The position numbers and the translations under genes are program-made. The notes beneath the pieces are model-generated. The model worked only from the letters and a program-made list of their open reading frames with translations. It was not told the DNA's origin and searched no databases. Shown piece by piece: positions 7,878 through 14,554 of a stretch of DNA of 37,805 nucleotides (positions are counted from its first letter, which is position 1; each line of letters starts with the position of its first letter). The stretch comes from Selenomonadales bacterium (GTDB taxonomy: Bacteria; Bacillota; Negativicutes; Sporomusales; UBA7701), in contig JARKPR010000027.1 in assembly GCA_029975165.1 (NCBI GenBank), positions 1-37,805 of the forward strand, given 5' to 3'.

Positions 7878-9368
7878 TCAAATCGTACTTGCCGCCAGGA
7901 GGGCGCGGAACTCGTCGCCGCCGATCGTCTCCCGGTCGAGAAGGACGGCCACCGTCCGGTCGAGCGCGGCGCGGCGGGCGGCGAGGAGGGCGTGCGTCTC
8001 GGCCTCGATGCCCTGCAGGATGGCGGCCACGGCCATGTGGAGCGTGCTCTGCGGCAGGTCGTCGGCGGAGATTATGCCGAGGTCGGACATGCCGCCGTGG
8101 ACGATCTGGCGGGCCAGGCCGGACGCCTGCTGGAAGTCGCTGCCCGCGCCCGTGCTGCGGCTGCCGAGGATGACGTCCTCGGCGACGGCGCCGGCAAGGG
8201 CGACGGCGATCCGGTCCTTGAGCTGGTCGACGGTGTAAAGGTAGAGGTCTTCCTCCTGGGTAGTGCGGACATAGCCGAGGGCCTTGCCGCGGGCGGCGAC
8301 ATTGATGCTGGCTACCGAGCCGGGGCGGCGGACCTCGCCAGCGATGGCGTGGCCGGCCTCGTGGACGGCGATGCGCCGTTTTTCGTCCGCGCCCGGCAGG
8401 CGGTCGAGCCGCTCGCCGAGGATGACCTTGTCGATCGCTCCTTTGAGGTGGCGGGCGGCGACCTCGTCGGCGCCGTCGCGGCGGGCGGCGATGGCCGCCT
8501 CGTTGACGAGGCTTTCGAGGTGGGCGCCGGAAAACCCGAATGTATCGGCGGCCACGACCGCCAGGTCTACGTCGGCGGCCAGGGGCTTGTTGCGGGTATG
8601 GAGGGTGAGGATCTGCAGGCGGCCGGCCTTGTCGGGCAGGTCGACCTGCACCTGGCGGTCGAAGCGGCCGGGGCGCAGCAGCGCCGGGTCGAGCATGTCG
8701 GCGCGGTTGGTGGCGGCGATGAGCAGCACGCGGACGGCGTCGTCGGTCGACAGGCCGTCCATCTGGACGAGCAGCTCGTTGAGCGTCTGGTCGTATTCGA
8801 GGTGGCCGGCGTTCTGGCCGCGCTTGCCGCCGAGGACCTCGATCTCGTCGATGAAAATGACGGCCGCGGCTTTGCCCTGCCCGGCGGCGAGGGTGCGGGC
8901 CTGCTTGAAGAGCTGGCGGACGCGCTGGGCGCCGACGCCTACGTACATCTCGACGAACTCCGAACCGCTGGCGGCCACGAACGCCGCGTCGGTGAAGCGG
9001 GCCGCGGCTTTGGCGAGCAGCGTCTTGCCTGTGCCCGGTGGGCCGGCGAGCAGGATGCCCTTGATAGGACGGATGCCGAGGCGGCGGATGCCGTCGAGGT
9101 CGCGGACGAATTCTAAAGCCTCGCGCAGCTCGTTCTTGGCCACCTCCTGGCCGCCGATGTCGTCGAAGACCACGGACGGCTGGCGCCCGCCGTCGCCGCC
9201 CATGACGGCGAACGACGTCTTGCTGCCGTACCTGGCGTTGCCGAAGTAGAAGAGGGCGGCGATTATGCCGGCGAAGAAGAAGATCGGCAGGACATCGGCG
9301 CCCCGCCAGGCGAGGTAGGCGACGATGCCGGTCCCGACGCCGGCGGCGATCTGCGCGTACCGCATCAT
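7878..9368 (-). CDS. FtsH-like membrane AAA+ zinc metalloprotease, lacking an extracytoplasmic domain
   Basis: ATP-dependent membrane protease, 496 aa, shorter than the 600-650 aa of ordinary FtsH. Two N-terminal hydrophobic segments (about 5-20 and 28-43) are separated by only about eight residues, so the usual extracytoplasmic domain is missing. Walker A GPPGTGKT (109-116), Walker B VIFIDE (170-175), the second region of homology ending RPGRFDRQ (232-239), zinc motif HEAGH (336-340) and the third metal ligand Asp411 in GAGSDFQQA are all present, so both activities should be intact. The first ATG overlaps the stop of the upstream gene; a second ATG follows directly. Housekeeping FtsH is probably encoded elsewhere; this would be a specialised paralogue, possibly in sporulation or envelope quality control. 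Confidence 0.9.
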   Translation of the reverse strand: MMRYAQIAAGVGTGIVAYLAWRGADVLPIFFFAGIIAALFYFGNARYGSKTSFAVMGGDGGRQPSVVFDDIGGQEVAKNELREALEFVRDLDGIRRLGIRPIKGILLAGPPGTGKTLLAKAAARFTDAAFVAASGSEFVEMYVGVGAQRVRQLFKQARTLAAGQGKAAAVIFIDEIEVLGGKRGQNAGHLEYDQTLNELLVQMDGLSTDDAVRVLLIAATNRADMLDPALLRPGRFDRQVQVDLPDKAGRLQILTLHTRNKPLAADVDLAVVAADTFGFSGAHLESLVNEAAIAARRDGADEVAARHLKGAIDKVILGERLDRLPGADEKRRIAVHEAGHAIAGEVRRPGSVASINVAARGKALGYVRTTQEEDLYLYTVDQLKDRIAVALAGAVAEDVILGSRSTGAGSDFQQASGLARQIVHGGMSDLGIISADDLPQSTLHMAVAAILQGIEAETHALLAARRAALDRTVAVLLDRETIGGDEFRALLAASTI

Positions 9369-9883
9369 TTCACCTCCCGCGGGATGACGGCGTACAGGGC
9401 GGCGCCTTCGCGGGCCAACTGCACATAGACGTTGGCGGCGTCGACGTATACCCCGGCGTCCGCGCCGGCGGCGCGGGCTTTGGCGTCGACGCGCTCGGCC
9501 ATGGCCGCGAAGTTGCCGGTGAAGATGGCCTCCTGGATGTACAGGTGGATGCCGTAATATAAGGCTTCAAGTTCGGGGGTGCGGCTATCGGCGAGATTGA
9601 TGCGGGCCGGGGGCCGGCCGAGGATGGTTTTGGCGGTGGCGCCGATCTGGCCGTAGGTCTTGGCGAGGTTGTCGACGCTGCCGAGGGTGACGTTTATCGT
9701 CAGGTCGCCGTTCTTGCCCTCTTCCCAACTGGCGGCGGCAACGCCGGGGATGCCTTGCAGGCCGGCGTCCAGCGGCCTGGCGACCGCGTATTTCTGCCAC
9801 AGCAGCTGGCCGGCCACCAGGACTGCAACCGTAACCGCCAGGGCGGCGACGTAGGTCAGAAAGGCGCTGCGTTTGAAGTTCAT
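9365..9883 (-). CDS. Single-pass membrane protein coupled to the FtsH-like protease
   Basis: 172 aa, not recognised as a named family. One N-terminal membrane segment (about residues 8-28) is followed by a soluble domain of about 140 residues that should face outward, with no cysteines. ATG 9883 has AAAGGAGG before it. Its stop overlaps the start of the protease gene (ATGA arrangement), so the two are translated together. Since the protease lacks an extracytoplasmic domain and this protein is little more than one, it may act as its partner or adaptor; that is inference from gene order and topology only. Confidence 0.75.
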   Translation of the reverse strand: MNFKRSAFLTYVAALAVTVAVLVAGQLLWQKYAVARPLDAGLQGIPGVAAASWEEGKNGDLTINVTLGSVDNLAKTYGQIGATAKTILGRPPARINLADSRTPELEALYYGIHLYIQEAIFTGNFAAMAERVDAKARAAGADAGVYVDAANVYVQLAREGAALYAVIPREVK

Positions 9884-9899
9884 GGCGGGCCTCCTTTAG

Positions 9900-10040
9900 C
9901 AGGTGTGTAGCTTATCGCCGGCGTATAGCTTAACAGGCGTTTTGATTACATAACATTATAACATTATTTTATAGCTTCCGGTACATGTACTAATTGGCAC
10001 AACGCCCGGATATACTAGTTCTGCGGCTTTTCCCGCACTA
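9900..10040. promoter_or_regulatory. Divergent promoter region with A/T-rich repeats
   Basis: This spacer between divergent genes holds a tandem ATAACATT repeat (near 9951-9967), a 10-bp palindrome GTACATGTAC (9981-9990) and a TATAAT-like box on the minus strand within the repeat. No complete pair of promoter boxes could be assigned with confidence. Confidence 0.3.
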
Positions 10041-10054
10041 AAGGAGGCTGTGTT

Positions 10055-10249
10055 TTGGACAGGATTGCGCTGCTTCTCATCATCGCCGGGGCGCTGAATT
10101 GGCTGCTTGTCGGCCTGCTGCAGTTCGATGTCGTCGCCGCCATGTTCGGCGGCCAGGGCTCGTTCATGAGCCGGATAGTTTACACCGTCGTCGGTCTCGC
10201 GGGCCTGTGGGCGGTCACACTCCTGTTCCGCGAACGGGGGAGAGGCTGA
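10055..10249 (+). CDS. DUF378 small membrane protein
   Basis: 64 aa with two hydrophobic helices. MDRIALLLIIAGALNWLLVG matches the DUF378 family start (the conserved GALNWLLVG), and the second helix follows a short Gly-rich loop with SFMSRIVYTVVGLAG. The start is TTG at 10055, supported by AAGGAGG seven bases upstream. Function of the family is not established. It stands alone and is followed by a terminator. Confidence 0.85.
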   Translation: MDRIALLLIIAGALNWLLVGLLQFDVVAAMFGGQGSFMSRIVYTVVGLAGLWAVTLLFRERGRG

Positions 10250-10274
10250 TCGAGACGATATAACGCGGGCCGAT

Positions 10275-10310
10275 AAAAAATGAGCCGGACATATTTGTCC
10301 GGCTCATTTT
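10275..10310. terminator. Bidirectional terminator
   Basis: TGAGCCGGACA / TGTCCGGCTCA, 11-bp perfect stem with a four-base loop, A6 before and T4 after. It serves the DUF378 gene and, on the other strand, the nitroreductase gene. Confidence 0.9.
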
Positions 10311-10351
10311 ATGTAAAATTCATATGTAAATAACTACCAAAGGGTATTGTG

Positions 10352-11002
10352 TTACCGGATGAAGGTGACGAGGTCGGCGAGGGGCTTGCGGGGCGGGGCG
10401 GCGGGCTGCTCGTCCGGCCAACCTACCGGCACGAGGGCGACGATGTCCTCGTCCTGGCCGGTGCCGAGAAGCTTTTCGATGGCTTCCTTGGCCTGGGTGG
10501 GGCCGGCCATGTAGACGGCACCGAGGCCGAGGACGTGGAGGGACAGCAGCAGGTGGTCGACGAAGGCGCCGACCGTCTGGATGCGGGAGGCGGCGATGTT
10601 GCGGTTGCGGTTGATCGCGGCGACGCGGGGGTCGGCGATGTTGCGGGCCTGGAGCTTGTCGGCGATCGACTGGTAGACGCCGGCGCTGACGGCGATGAGG
10701 GCGGGGGCGTTGGTGAAGAAGGCGGAGCTCTTCTGCCAGCGCTCGACCGCCGGCCGGTCGGCCGGGTCGACGTCGAGGGAAGCGAGGTAGTCGGTGACTT
10801 CCTGCACGGCGCGGCCGATGGCGTCGATGGTGGCGCGGCTGGTTATCGCGTAGACGCGGTAGGTTTGCTTGCCGCCGCTGTTGGGCGACCAGCCGGCCGC
10901 CTCGATGGCCTTGGTGAGCAGTTCCTCGGGAACGGGGTCGCTTTTCCATTTGCGGATCGACCGCCGGGCTTTGAAGAGTTCGACCAGAGAAGCGAAATCC
11001 AT
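10352..11002 (-). CDS. Nitroreductase-family FMN oxidoreductase
   Basis: 216 aa. FKARRSIRKWKSDPVPEELL is the classic N-terminal FMN-binding motif (Arg-Arg-Ser-x-Arg) of the nitroreductase fold; WSPNSGGKQTYRVYAI gives the second flavin contact, and GLGAVYMAGP plus ALVPVGWPDE match the C-terminal flavin-binding part. Such enzymes reduce nitro compounds, quinones or enoates with NAD(P)H, or act in flavin metabolism; the substrate cannot be told. ATG 11002 has AGGAGGTAATGCC before it. Single-gene unit. Confidence 0.85.
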   Translation of the reverse strand: MDFASLVELFKARRSIRKWKSDPVPEELLTKAIEAAGWSPNSGGKQTYRVYAITSRATIDAIGRAVQEVTDYLASLDVDPADRPAVERWQKSSAFFTNAPALIAVSAGVYQSIADKLQARNIADPRVAAINRNRNIAASRIQTVGAFVDHLLLSLHVLGLGAVYMAGPTQAKEAIEKLLGTGQDEDIVALVPVGWPDEQPAAPPRKPLADLVTFIR

Positions 11003-11084
11003 GGCATTACCTCCTGTTGCTTGCGCTGTTGTCTGTGGCTAATTTTCCCTGCCGCCGCGGCCGATTCCTGCTTTTTGGCAGGCG

Positions 11085-11123
11085 AAAAAAACGGCGGGAA
11101 GGCAAAAATAGCCTTCCCGCCGT
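11085..11123 (-). terminator. Terminator of the 66-aa protein gene
   Basis: ACGGCGGGAAGGC / GCCTTCCCGCCGT, a 13-bp perfect stem with a seven-base loop; on the minus strand it is followed by T7. Confidence 0.9.
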
Positions 11124-11132
11124 CGGTGCCGA

Positions 11133-11333
11133 TTATTTACTGTAGGTGAGCAAATAATGCGAGCCGAGCCGTTCGTACTGCTGCAGGTGCCTCAGGACCC
11201 GCGAGCCCTGGGCGGGGCCGAGGTCGTCGATGCTGTCGCGGCCGATGGCCTCGCGGATGATGCTGCCGATTTCAAAGCCGGTATATCCCAGCCAGGCTAG
11301 ACGCCGGACGAGATCTTTAATGCGCAACTCCAT
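11133..11333 (-). CDS. Small hypothetical protein, 66 aa
   Basis: Starts MELRIKDLVRRLAWLGYTG and is predicted mostly helical, with no cysteines or membrane segment. ATG 11333 lies eight bases after GGAGG; a longer frame from TTG further up would place the ribosome site inside the gene. I do not recognise a family. The unit is complete: a strong promoter about 160 bases upstream, a structured leader, this gene and a strong terminator. The helix-turn spacing might allow nucleic acid binding, but there is no specific evidence for it. Confidence 0.65.
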   Translation of the reverse strand: MELRIKDLVRRLAWLGYTGFEIGSIIREAIGRDSIDDLGPAQGSRVLRHLQQYERLGSHYLLTYSK

Positions 11334-11344
11334 TTTTTCTTCCT

Positions 11345-11486
11345 CCGTAATCAAGTGATGGTAATCATAGCGCCGGGCGCTATCAGCCGCAAATTACCTC
11401 CGACTATTACCAACCGCCAACTAGAACGAAGAAAACCTGGGGAGGCAGATTTCTTGGCCTTTCGTAGTTTATGCCGGGGAATAATC
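11345..11486 (-). promoter_or_regulatory. Structured 5' leader of the 66-aa gene
   Basis: About 150 transcribed bases separate the predicted start site from the gene. On the minus strand ATAGCGCC-C-GGCGCTAT forms a near-perfect hairpin (about 11366-11384) nested in an outer GGTAAT/ATTACC pairing, and a GGCA/TGCC hairpin lies upstream. A cis-acting RNA element or a separate small RNA is possible; I do not recognise the class. Confidence 0.4.
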
Positions 11487-11492
11487 TATATA

Positions 11493-11521
11493 AATATAGC
11501 ATATTCGCCGGGCGATGTCAA
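11493..11521 (-). promoter_or_regulatory. Sigma-70 promoter of the 66-aa gene
   Basis: On the minus strand TTGACA (11521-11516), a 17-base spacer and TATATT (11498-11493), close to consensus. It lies just after the end of the 116-aa gene. Confidence 0.8.
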
Positions 11522-11544
11522 GGGACAACGGGAAAAATTGCCTT

Positions 11545-11895
11545 TTACCGCTGCCACATGGCCGGTTTCGGGCCAATTATTTCCAGGAAATGGTTGTAGA
11601 TGCGCGGCGCGTTGTCGCGGCGGAGGATGCAGACCTTGATGCTGTGGGGGGCGGTGCCGTGGAGGCACGAGTGGGCGATGCTGCCGGTGACGATGGCGTC
11701 GCACATGATGTAGCCGTAGAGGTAGGCTTCGGGGGCGGTCTCCTTCGTGCCGCCGGCGGCCACGTCCCAGAGCGGGTTGGCCACGTCGGCGACATATACC
11801 TGGGCAATCTCGGGGCTGTTCCACTGCCGGCGCACGGTCACAAGGTCGTTGTCAGTGACGGGCTTGACGCCTTTCGGTTTGGGCTTTTTCTTCAC
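11545..11895 (-). CDS. Hypothetical protein, 116 aa
   Basis: Begins VKKKPKPKGVKPVTDNDL, a Lys/Pro-rich tail, followed by a compact domain containing YLYGYIMCDAIVTGSIAHSCLHG and a conserved-looking HSIKVCILRRDN segment. The GTG at 11895 is preferred since AAGGAGGGG lies six bases before it; the ATG at 11925 has no site. The two Cys and two His residues around CDA and HSCLHG might bind a metal, which is only a guess. I do not recognise the family and no neighbour suggests a role. Confidence 0.6.
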   Translation of the reverse strand: MKKKPKPKGVKPVTDNDLVTVRRQWNSPEIAQVYVADVANPLWDVAAGGTKETAPEAYLYGYIMCDAIVTGSIAHSCLHGTAPHSIKVCILRRDNAPRIYNHFLEIIGPKPAMWQR

Positions 11896-11963
11896 GGGCT
11901 TCCCCTCCTTGCAAAATGGACCCATGATTATGATTCATTGTCCGGGGGGAATAATTCCTGCCG

Positions 11964-11999
11964 GAAAAAAACGCGGCCGGCAGGGTTAAGGCCGGCCGG
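11964..11999 (-). terminator. Terminator of rsgA
   Basis: On the minus strand a GC-rich stem (GGCCGGC / GCCGGCC, nine-base loop) is followed by GCG and T7. Confidence 0.8.
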
Positions 12000-12009
12000 C
12001 CGAGCGGGG

Positions 12010-13083
12010 TTATCGCTTACGCTTGTTTTTGGCGTAGTGCATGGCCTGCTTCATCTCTCCCAGGCCGCCGAACATCCTTTTGATCTTTTCCTGCTCAAGC
12101 TGACGGGAGTTGAGGCCTTCGTAGCCGAGCTCCTTCCGGAGCTTGGCGAAATTCGCGAAACGCTCCGGGGAGAGCAGGCCCGCTTGGATGGCGCTCAGGA
12201 CTTCGCAGCCCGGCTCGCCGGTATGGGAGCAGTCCTTGTACCGGCACTTGGCGGCCAGTTCCTCGATGTCTTCGAAGGAGCCGGCCAGGTCGCCGCGGTC
12301 GAGCTGCAGCTCGCGCATGCCGGGCGTGTCGATTACGATCCCCCCGCCGGGCAGCAGCAGCAGCTGGCGGTGCGTCGTGGTGTGGCGCCCCTTGTCGTCG
12401 CCGCGGGTTTCGTTCGTGGCCAGGAGTTCCCGCCCCAGCAGGCGGTTGATCAGCGTCGATTTGCCGACGCCGGACGACCCGATGAAGGCGATCGTCTTGC
12501 CTGCCCCGAGGTAAGGGAGGAGTTCCCGGCAGCCGCTTTCGTCTTTGCCGGAGCAGACGACGACAGCGGCGCCCGCGCCGACGGCGGCGACCTCGGCGAG
12601 GCGCGCGGCCGGATCGGGGCACAGGTCGGCTTTGGTGAGCACGATGACCGCCGCCGCCATGCTGTCCAGCGCCACGGTCAGATACCTTTCCAGGCGGCGC
12701 AGGTTGAAGTCGGCGTTGAGCGCCATGCAGATGAACACGGTGTCGATGTTGGCGGCGACGATCTGGGTCGCATTGGCCGTGCCTGCGGCCCGGCGCGCGA
12801 ATACGCTCCTGCGCCGCAATATGTGGCTGATGATCGCGTTCCCGGCGCGGTCGTCCGCCCGGTCGGTCATTACCCAGTCGCCGACCGCCGGGAAGTCGGC
12901 GCTGTCGGCCGCGTTGTAAGCCAGCTTGCCGGAAACGGTGGCCCAATACTCGCCGTGCTCGCCGATAACTTTGTACAGATCGCGGTGCTGTTCGCAGACC
13001 CGCGCGAGAAAGAAGCCCTCGTGCATGGTCGCTTCCTGCCGGAAGCGCGGGCTCAGTCCGTACTTTTCCAAGTCTATTTTCAT
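12010..13083 (-). CDS. rsgA: Ribosome small-subunit-dependent GTPase RsgA
   Basis: Late 30S assembly GTPase, 357 aa. It shows the circularly permuted G-motif order of the family: an OB-fold N-terminal domain, G4 as LTKADL, then G1 GSSGVGKS, the switch region with TRGDDKGRHTTTHRQ, G3 DTPGM, and finally the zinc knuckle with KCRYKDCSHTGEPGCEV (Cys, Cys, His, Cys). The start MKIDLEKYGL follows GGAGG six bases away. That GGAGG is buried in a 10-bp hairpin, and a small upstream frame ends on the start codon, pointing to translational control. Single gene with its own promoter and terminator. Confidence 0.95.
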   Translation of the reverse strand: MKIDLEKYGLSPRFRQEATMHEGFFLARVCEQHRDLYKVIGEHGEYWATVSGKLAYNAADSADFPAVGDWVMTDRADDRAGNAIISHILRRRSVFARRAAGTANATQIVAANIDTVFICMALNADFNLRRLERYLTVALDSMAAAVIVLTKADLCPDPAARLAEVAAVGAGAAVVVCSGKDESGCRELLPYLGAGKTIAFIGSSGVGKSTLINRLLGRELLATNETRGDDKGRHTTTHRQLLLLPGGGIVIDTPGMRELQLDRGDLAGSFEDIEELAAKCRYKDCSHTGEPGCEVLSAIQAGLLSPERFANFAKLRKELGYEGLNSRQLEQEKIKRMFGGLGEMKQAMHYAKNKRKR

Positions 13084-13196
13084 TTCCGTCCTCCAAAAAT
13101 TAAAAATCGTTTTTGGAGGGATACAGGCTTTAGTTCGCTTCCGTTCCCTCCGCGAAGGATACGGTGGCGACAATGGGCTGGGTAAACATGTTGCAT
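13080..13196 (-). CDS. Possible 38-codon leader reading frame overlapping the rsgA start
   Basis: Begins MQHVYPAHCRHRIL, 38 codons, and its TGA overlaps the rsgA ATG. A ribosome translating it would pass through and melt the hairpin that hides the rsgA ribosome site. Its own ATG is only two bases after AAGGGAG, which is too close for good initiation. A second frame in the same leader, 13130-13189 (MFTQPIVATVSF, 19 codons), has nine-base spacing and is the better candidate for initiation. Neither has independent support. Confidence 0.3.
   Translation of the reverse strand: MQHVYPAHCRHRILRGGNGSELKPVSLQKRFLIFGGRK
13090..13119 (-). promoter_or_regulatory. Hairpin sequestering the rsgA ribosome binding site
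   Basis: On the minus strand CCTCCAAAAA pairs perfectly with TTTTTGGAGG around a 10-base loop; the GGAGG of the second arm is the rsgA Shine-Dalgarno sequence. There is no T-run behind the stem, so it is not a terminator. Confidence 0.75.
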
Positions 13197-13213
13197 TACT
13201 CCCTTCTGTAGGT

Positions 13214-13242
13214 ATAGTAGTCGGTGCGGGGGATGCTGTCAA
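13214..13242 (-). promoter_or_regulatory. Sigma-70 promoter of rsgA
   Basis: On the minus strand TTGACA (13242-13237), 17-base spacer, TACTAT (13219-13214). Transcription would start near 13207, leaving a leader of about 120 bases that carries the short frames and the hairpin. Confidence 0.8.
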
Positions 13243-13262
13243 CCTTTTACGGCGCATAAGCG

Positions 13263-13287
13263 AAAAAAAGCCGGGCATAAGCCCGGC
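13263..13287 (-). terminator. Terminator after the DoxX gene
   Basis: GCCGGGC / GCCCGGC with a four-base loop followed by T7 on the minus strand. Confidence 0.85.
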
Positions 13288-13331
13288 CGGGTTGAGGAGG
13301 AGGTTCTGCGGCGTCACCTGGTGATTGGCGG

Positions 13332-13811
13332 TTACCGTTCGGAGGCGATGATGCCTACCGCGGCGACGCGGATGCGGGGGACGGTTTTCCTGTTGGCGAA
13401 GAATACGTGGTCGAGGCTGTATTTCCCGCCGCCGAAGAAGATGAGCAGGAGCATGAACAGCGAGTCCTCGATCGACGGGGCGGCGGCGAACAGGCCGGTG
13501 GTGAAATACATCGTCGGGGCGGCGACGGCGAGCGTGGCCAGGATCATGGCGGCGCCCAGCCGGGTAAACAGGCCGAGGGCGATCATGATGCCGCCGGCAA
13601 ACTCGCAGACCGCGGCGATTAAGCCGAGGGCTACGGGGCTAAAGGTGATGCCCAGGACGCCGACCATGGTGCCGAGCTTCAGCCAGGCAGCCGCGCCGCC
13701 GGCGATCTTCGGCCAGCCGTGCACGAAGATGAACATCAGCCCAAGCAGCACGCGCACCACGAGCAGCGCGCCGTCCCTGTTATCGTCCAGCCAAGCGGTA
13801 AGCTTTGACAT
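13332..13811 (-). CDS. DoxX-family membrane protein
   Basis: 159 aa with four hydrophobic helices. LLVVRVLLGLMFIFVHGWPKI and the later EFAGGIMIALGLFTRLGA are the DoxX-family landmarks (Arg in helix 1, Gly-rich helix 2-3). Family members are linked to thiol and oxidative stress or terminal oxidation, but the biochemical role is loosely defined. The start MSKLTAW at 13811 is nine bases after AGGAG; an ATG three codons earlier is too close to that site. A promoter with a large palindrome precedes it, so it is probably regulated. Confidence 0.85.
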   Translation of the reverse strand: MSKLTAWLDDNRDGALLVVRVLLGLMFIFVHGWPKIAGGAAAWLKLGTMVGVLGITFSPVALGLIAAVCEFAGGIMIALGLFTRLGAAMILATLAVAAPTMYFTTGLFAAAPSIEDSLFMLLLIFFGGGKYSLDHVFFANRKTVPRIRVAAVGIIASER

Positions 13812-13828
13812 ATGTAACATCTCCTATC

Positions 13829-13849
13829 AATTAATAATTATTATTAATT
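13829..13849 (-). promoter_or_regulatory. 21-bp A/T palindrome, candidate operator of the DoxX gene
   Basis: Two perfect 10-base arms (AATTAATAAT and its complement) flank a single central base. It lies between the promoter and the ribosome binding site of the DoxX gene, at the expected transcription start, which suits a repressor of the MarR, HxlR or TetR type. Confidence 0.5.
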
Positions 13850-13851
13850 TT

Positions 13852-13880
13852 ATAGTACAACAAGATTGGTAAAATGTACA
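13852..13880 (-). promoter_or_regulatory. Promoter of the DoxX gene
   Basis: On the minus strand TGTACA (13880-13875), 17-base spacer, TACTAT (13857-13852). Confidence 0.6.
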
Positions 13881-13933
13881 GACTTATTTTTGGAAAAGAA
13901 TGATTATTGAAACCGTCGTTACAACTGGCCCAT

Positions 13934-13970
13934 AAAAAACAAACCCGCACAAAAAAGTGCGGGTTTGTTT
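13934..13970 (-). terminator. Terminator after the secreted-protein gene
   Basis: AAACAAACCCGCAC / GTGCGGGTTTGTTT, 14-bp perfect stem with an A6 loop; on the minus strand the run TTTGTTTTTT ends the structure. Confidence 0.9.
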
Positions 13971-13979
13971 CGAAGCATC

Positions 13980-14540
13980 TTAAATTCTACGACCGCTTTT
14001 CCATCCGGGAATAAACGATTTTTCAACATTGGCGATAATATCGTCAAAAGCGTCCTGCTGATTTTCGGGATACGTTAAAGTGAATCCGTTATGAGCAGCA
14101 TCGCAGAAAAACTCTTTCCGATAGTAAATTGTGCCGTCTGTTTTCCACGAAATTACAAACCAGTCATCGCCTTTTGCCGTATAGCCCAACTCTCCTGATG
14201 CGTCTTTAAGAGACATTTGATAGTACTGATCAATTGTCCACCCGATATTATGTCCGCCATAGACCGATAATTCCACTAGGCCGTCAGGCGATGCAAACTT
14301 TGCCCCATCACCATTTGCCGGTAAGAAGGCTAAGTTAAAGGTTTGCGGAAAATCGACGGAAAAGCCGTATCTGCCGTTTATATATTTATAGTAGCCGGGA
14401 ATTGATGATTCATATACAGTAACGGTACCGCCAGGCATCTTGCCGTTAGTATTCGACAGTACAACGGCGGAATAGGCGGTACTTAATGAACCGGTCAACA
14501 ATACGATTGCCGCCATTACTGCGAGGATAGTTTTCTTCAT
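13980..14540 (-). CDS. Secreted protein of unknown function, 186 aa
   Basis: MKKTILAVMAAIVLLTGSLS is a clear Sec signal peptide, with cleavage likely after the AYSA region. The mature part is a small beta-rich domain (YKYINGRYGFSVDFPQTF, then ELSVYGGHN, and a C-terminal DAFDDIIANVEKSFIPG helix). This resembles the domain seen in many small lipoprotein or PsbP-like stress proteins of Firmicutes (Tyr-Gly-Phe-Ser-x-x-Phe-Pro motif), but no firm family can be named. The ATG at 14540 lies six bases after AAAGGTAGG; an ATG at 14558 overlapping the previous stop is possible. Probably co-transcribed with the DUF4931 gene. Confidence 0.75.
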   Translation of the reverse strand: MKKTILAVMAAIVLLTGSLSTAYSAVVLSNTNGKMPGGTVTVYESSIPGYYKYINGRYGFSVDFPQTFNLAFLPANGDGAKFASPDGLVELSVYGGHNIGWTIDQYYQMSLKDASGELGYTAKGDDWFVISWKTDGTIYYRKEFFCDAAHNGFTLTYPENQQDAFDDIIANVEKSFIPGWKSGRRI

Positions 14541-14554
14541 AGCGCGCCTACCTT

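Noticed and set aside
7875-9249. Long plus-strand frames opposite the FtsH-like gene
   Set aside because: Shadows of a gene with complete AAA+ and zinc-protease motifs on the other strand.
11355-11639. Plus-strand frame of 94 codons in the region between the two small unknown genes
   Set aside because: It overlaps a strong minus-strand promoter and leader, and its sequence resembles no protein.
13090-13119. Terminator before rsgA
   Set aside because: The stem is not followed by a T-run; its second arm is the ribosome binding site, so it fits translation control.
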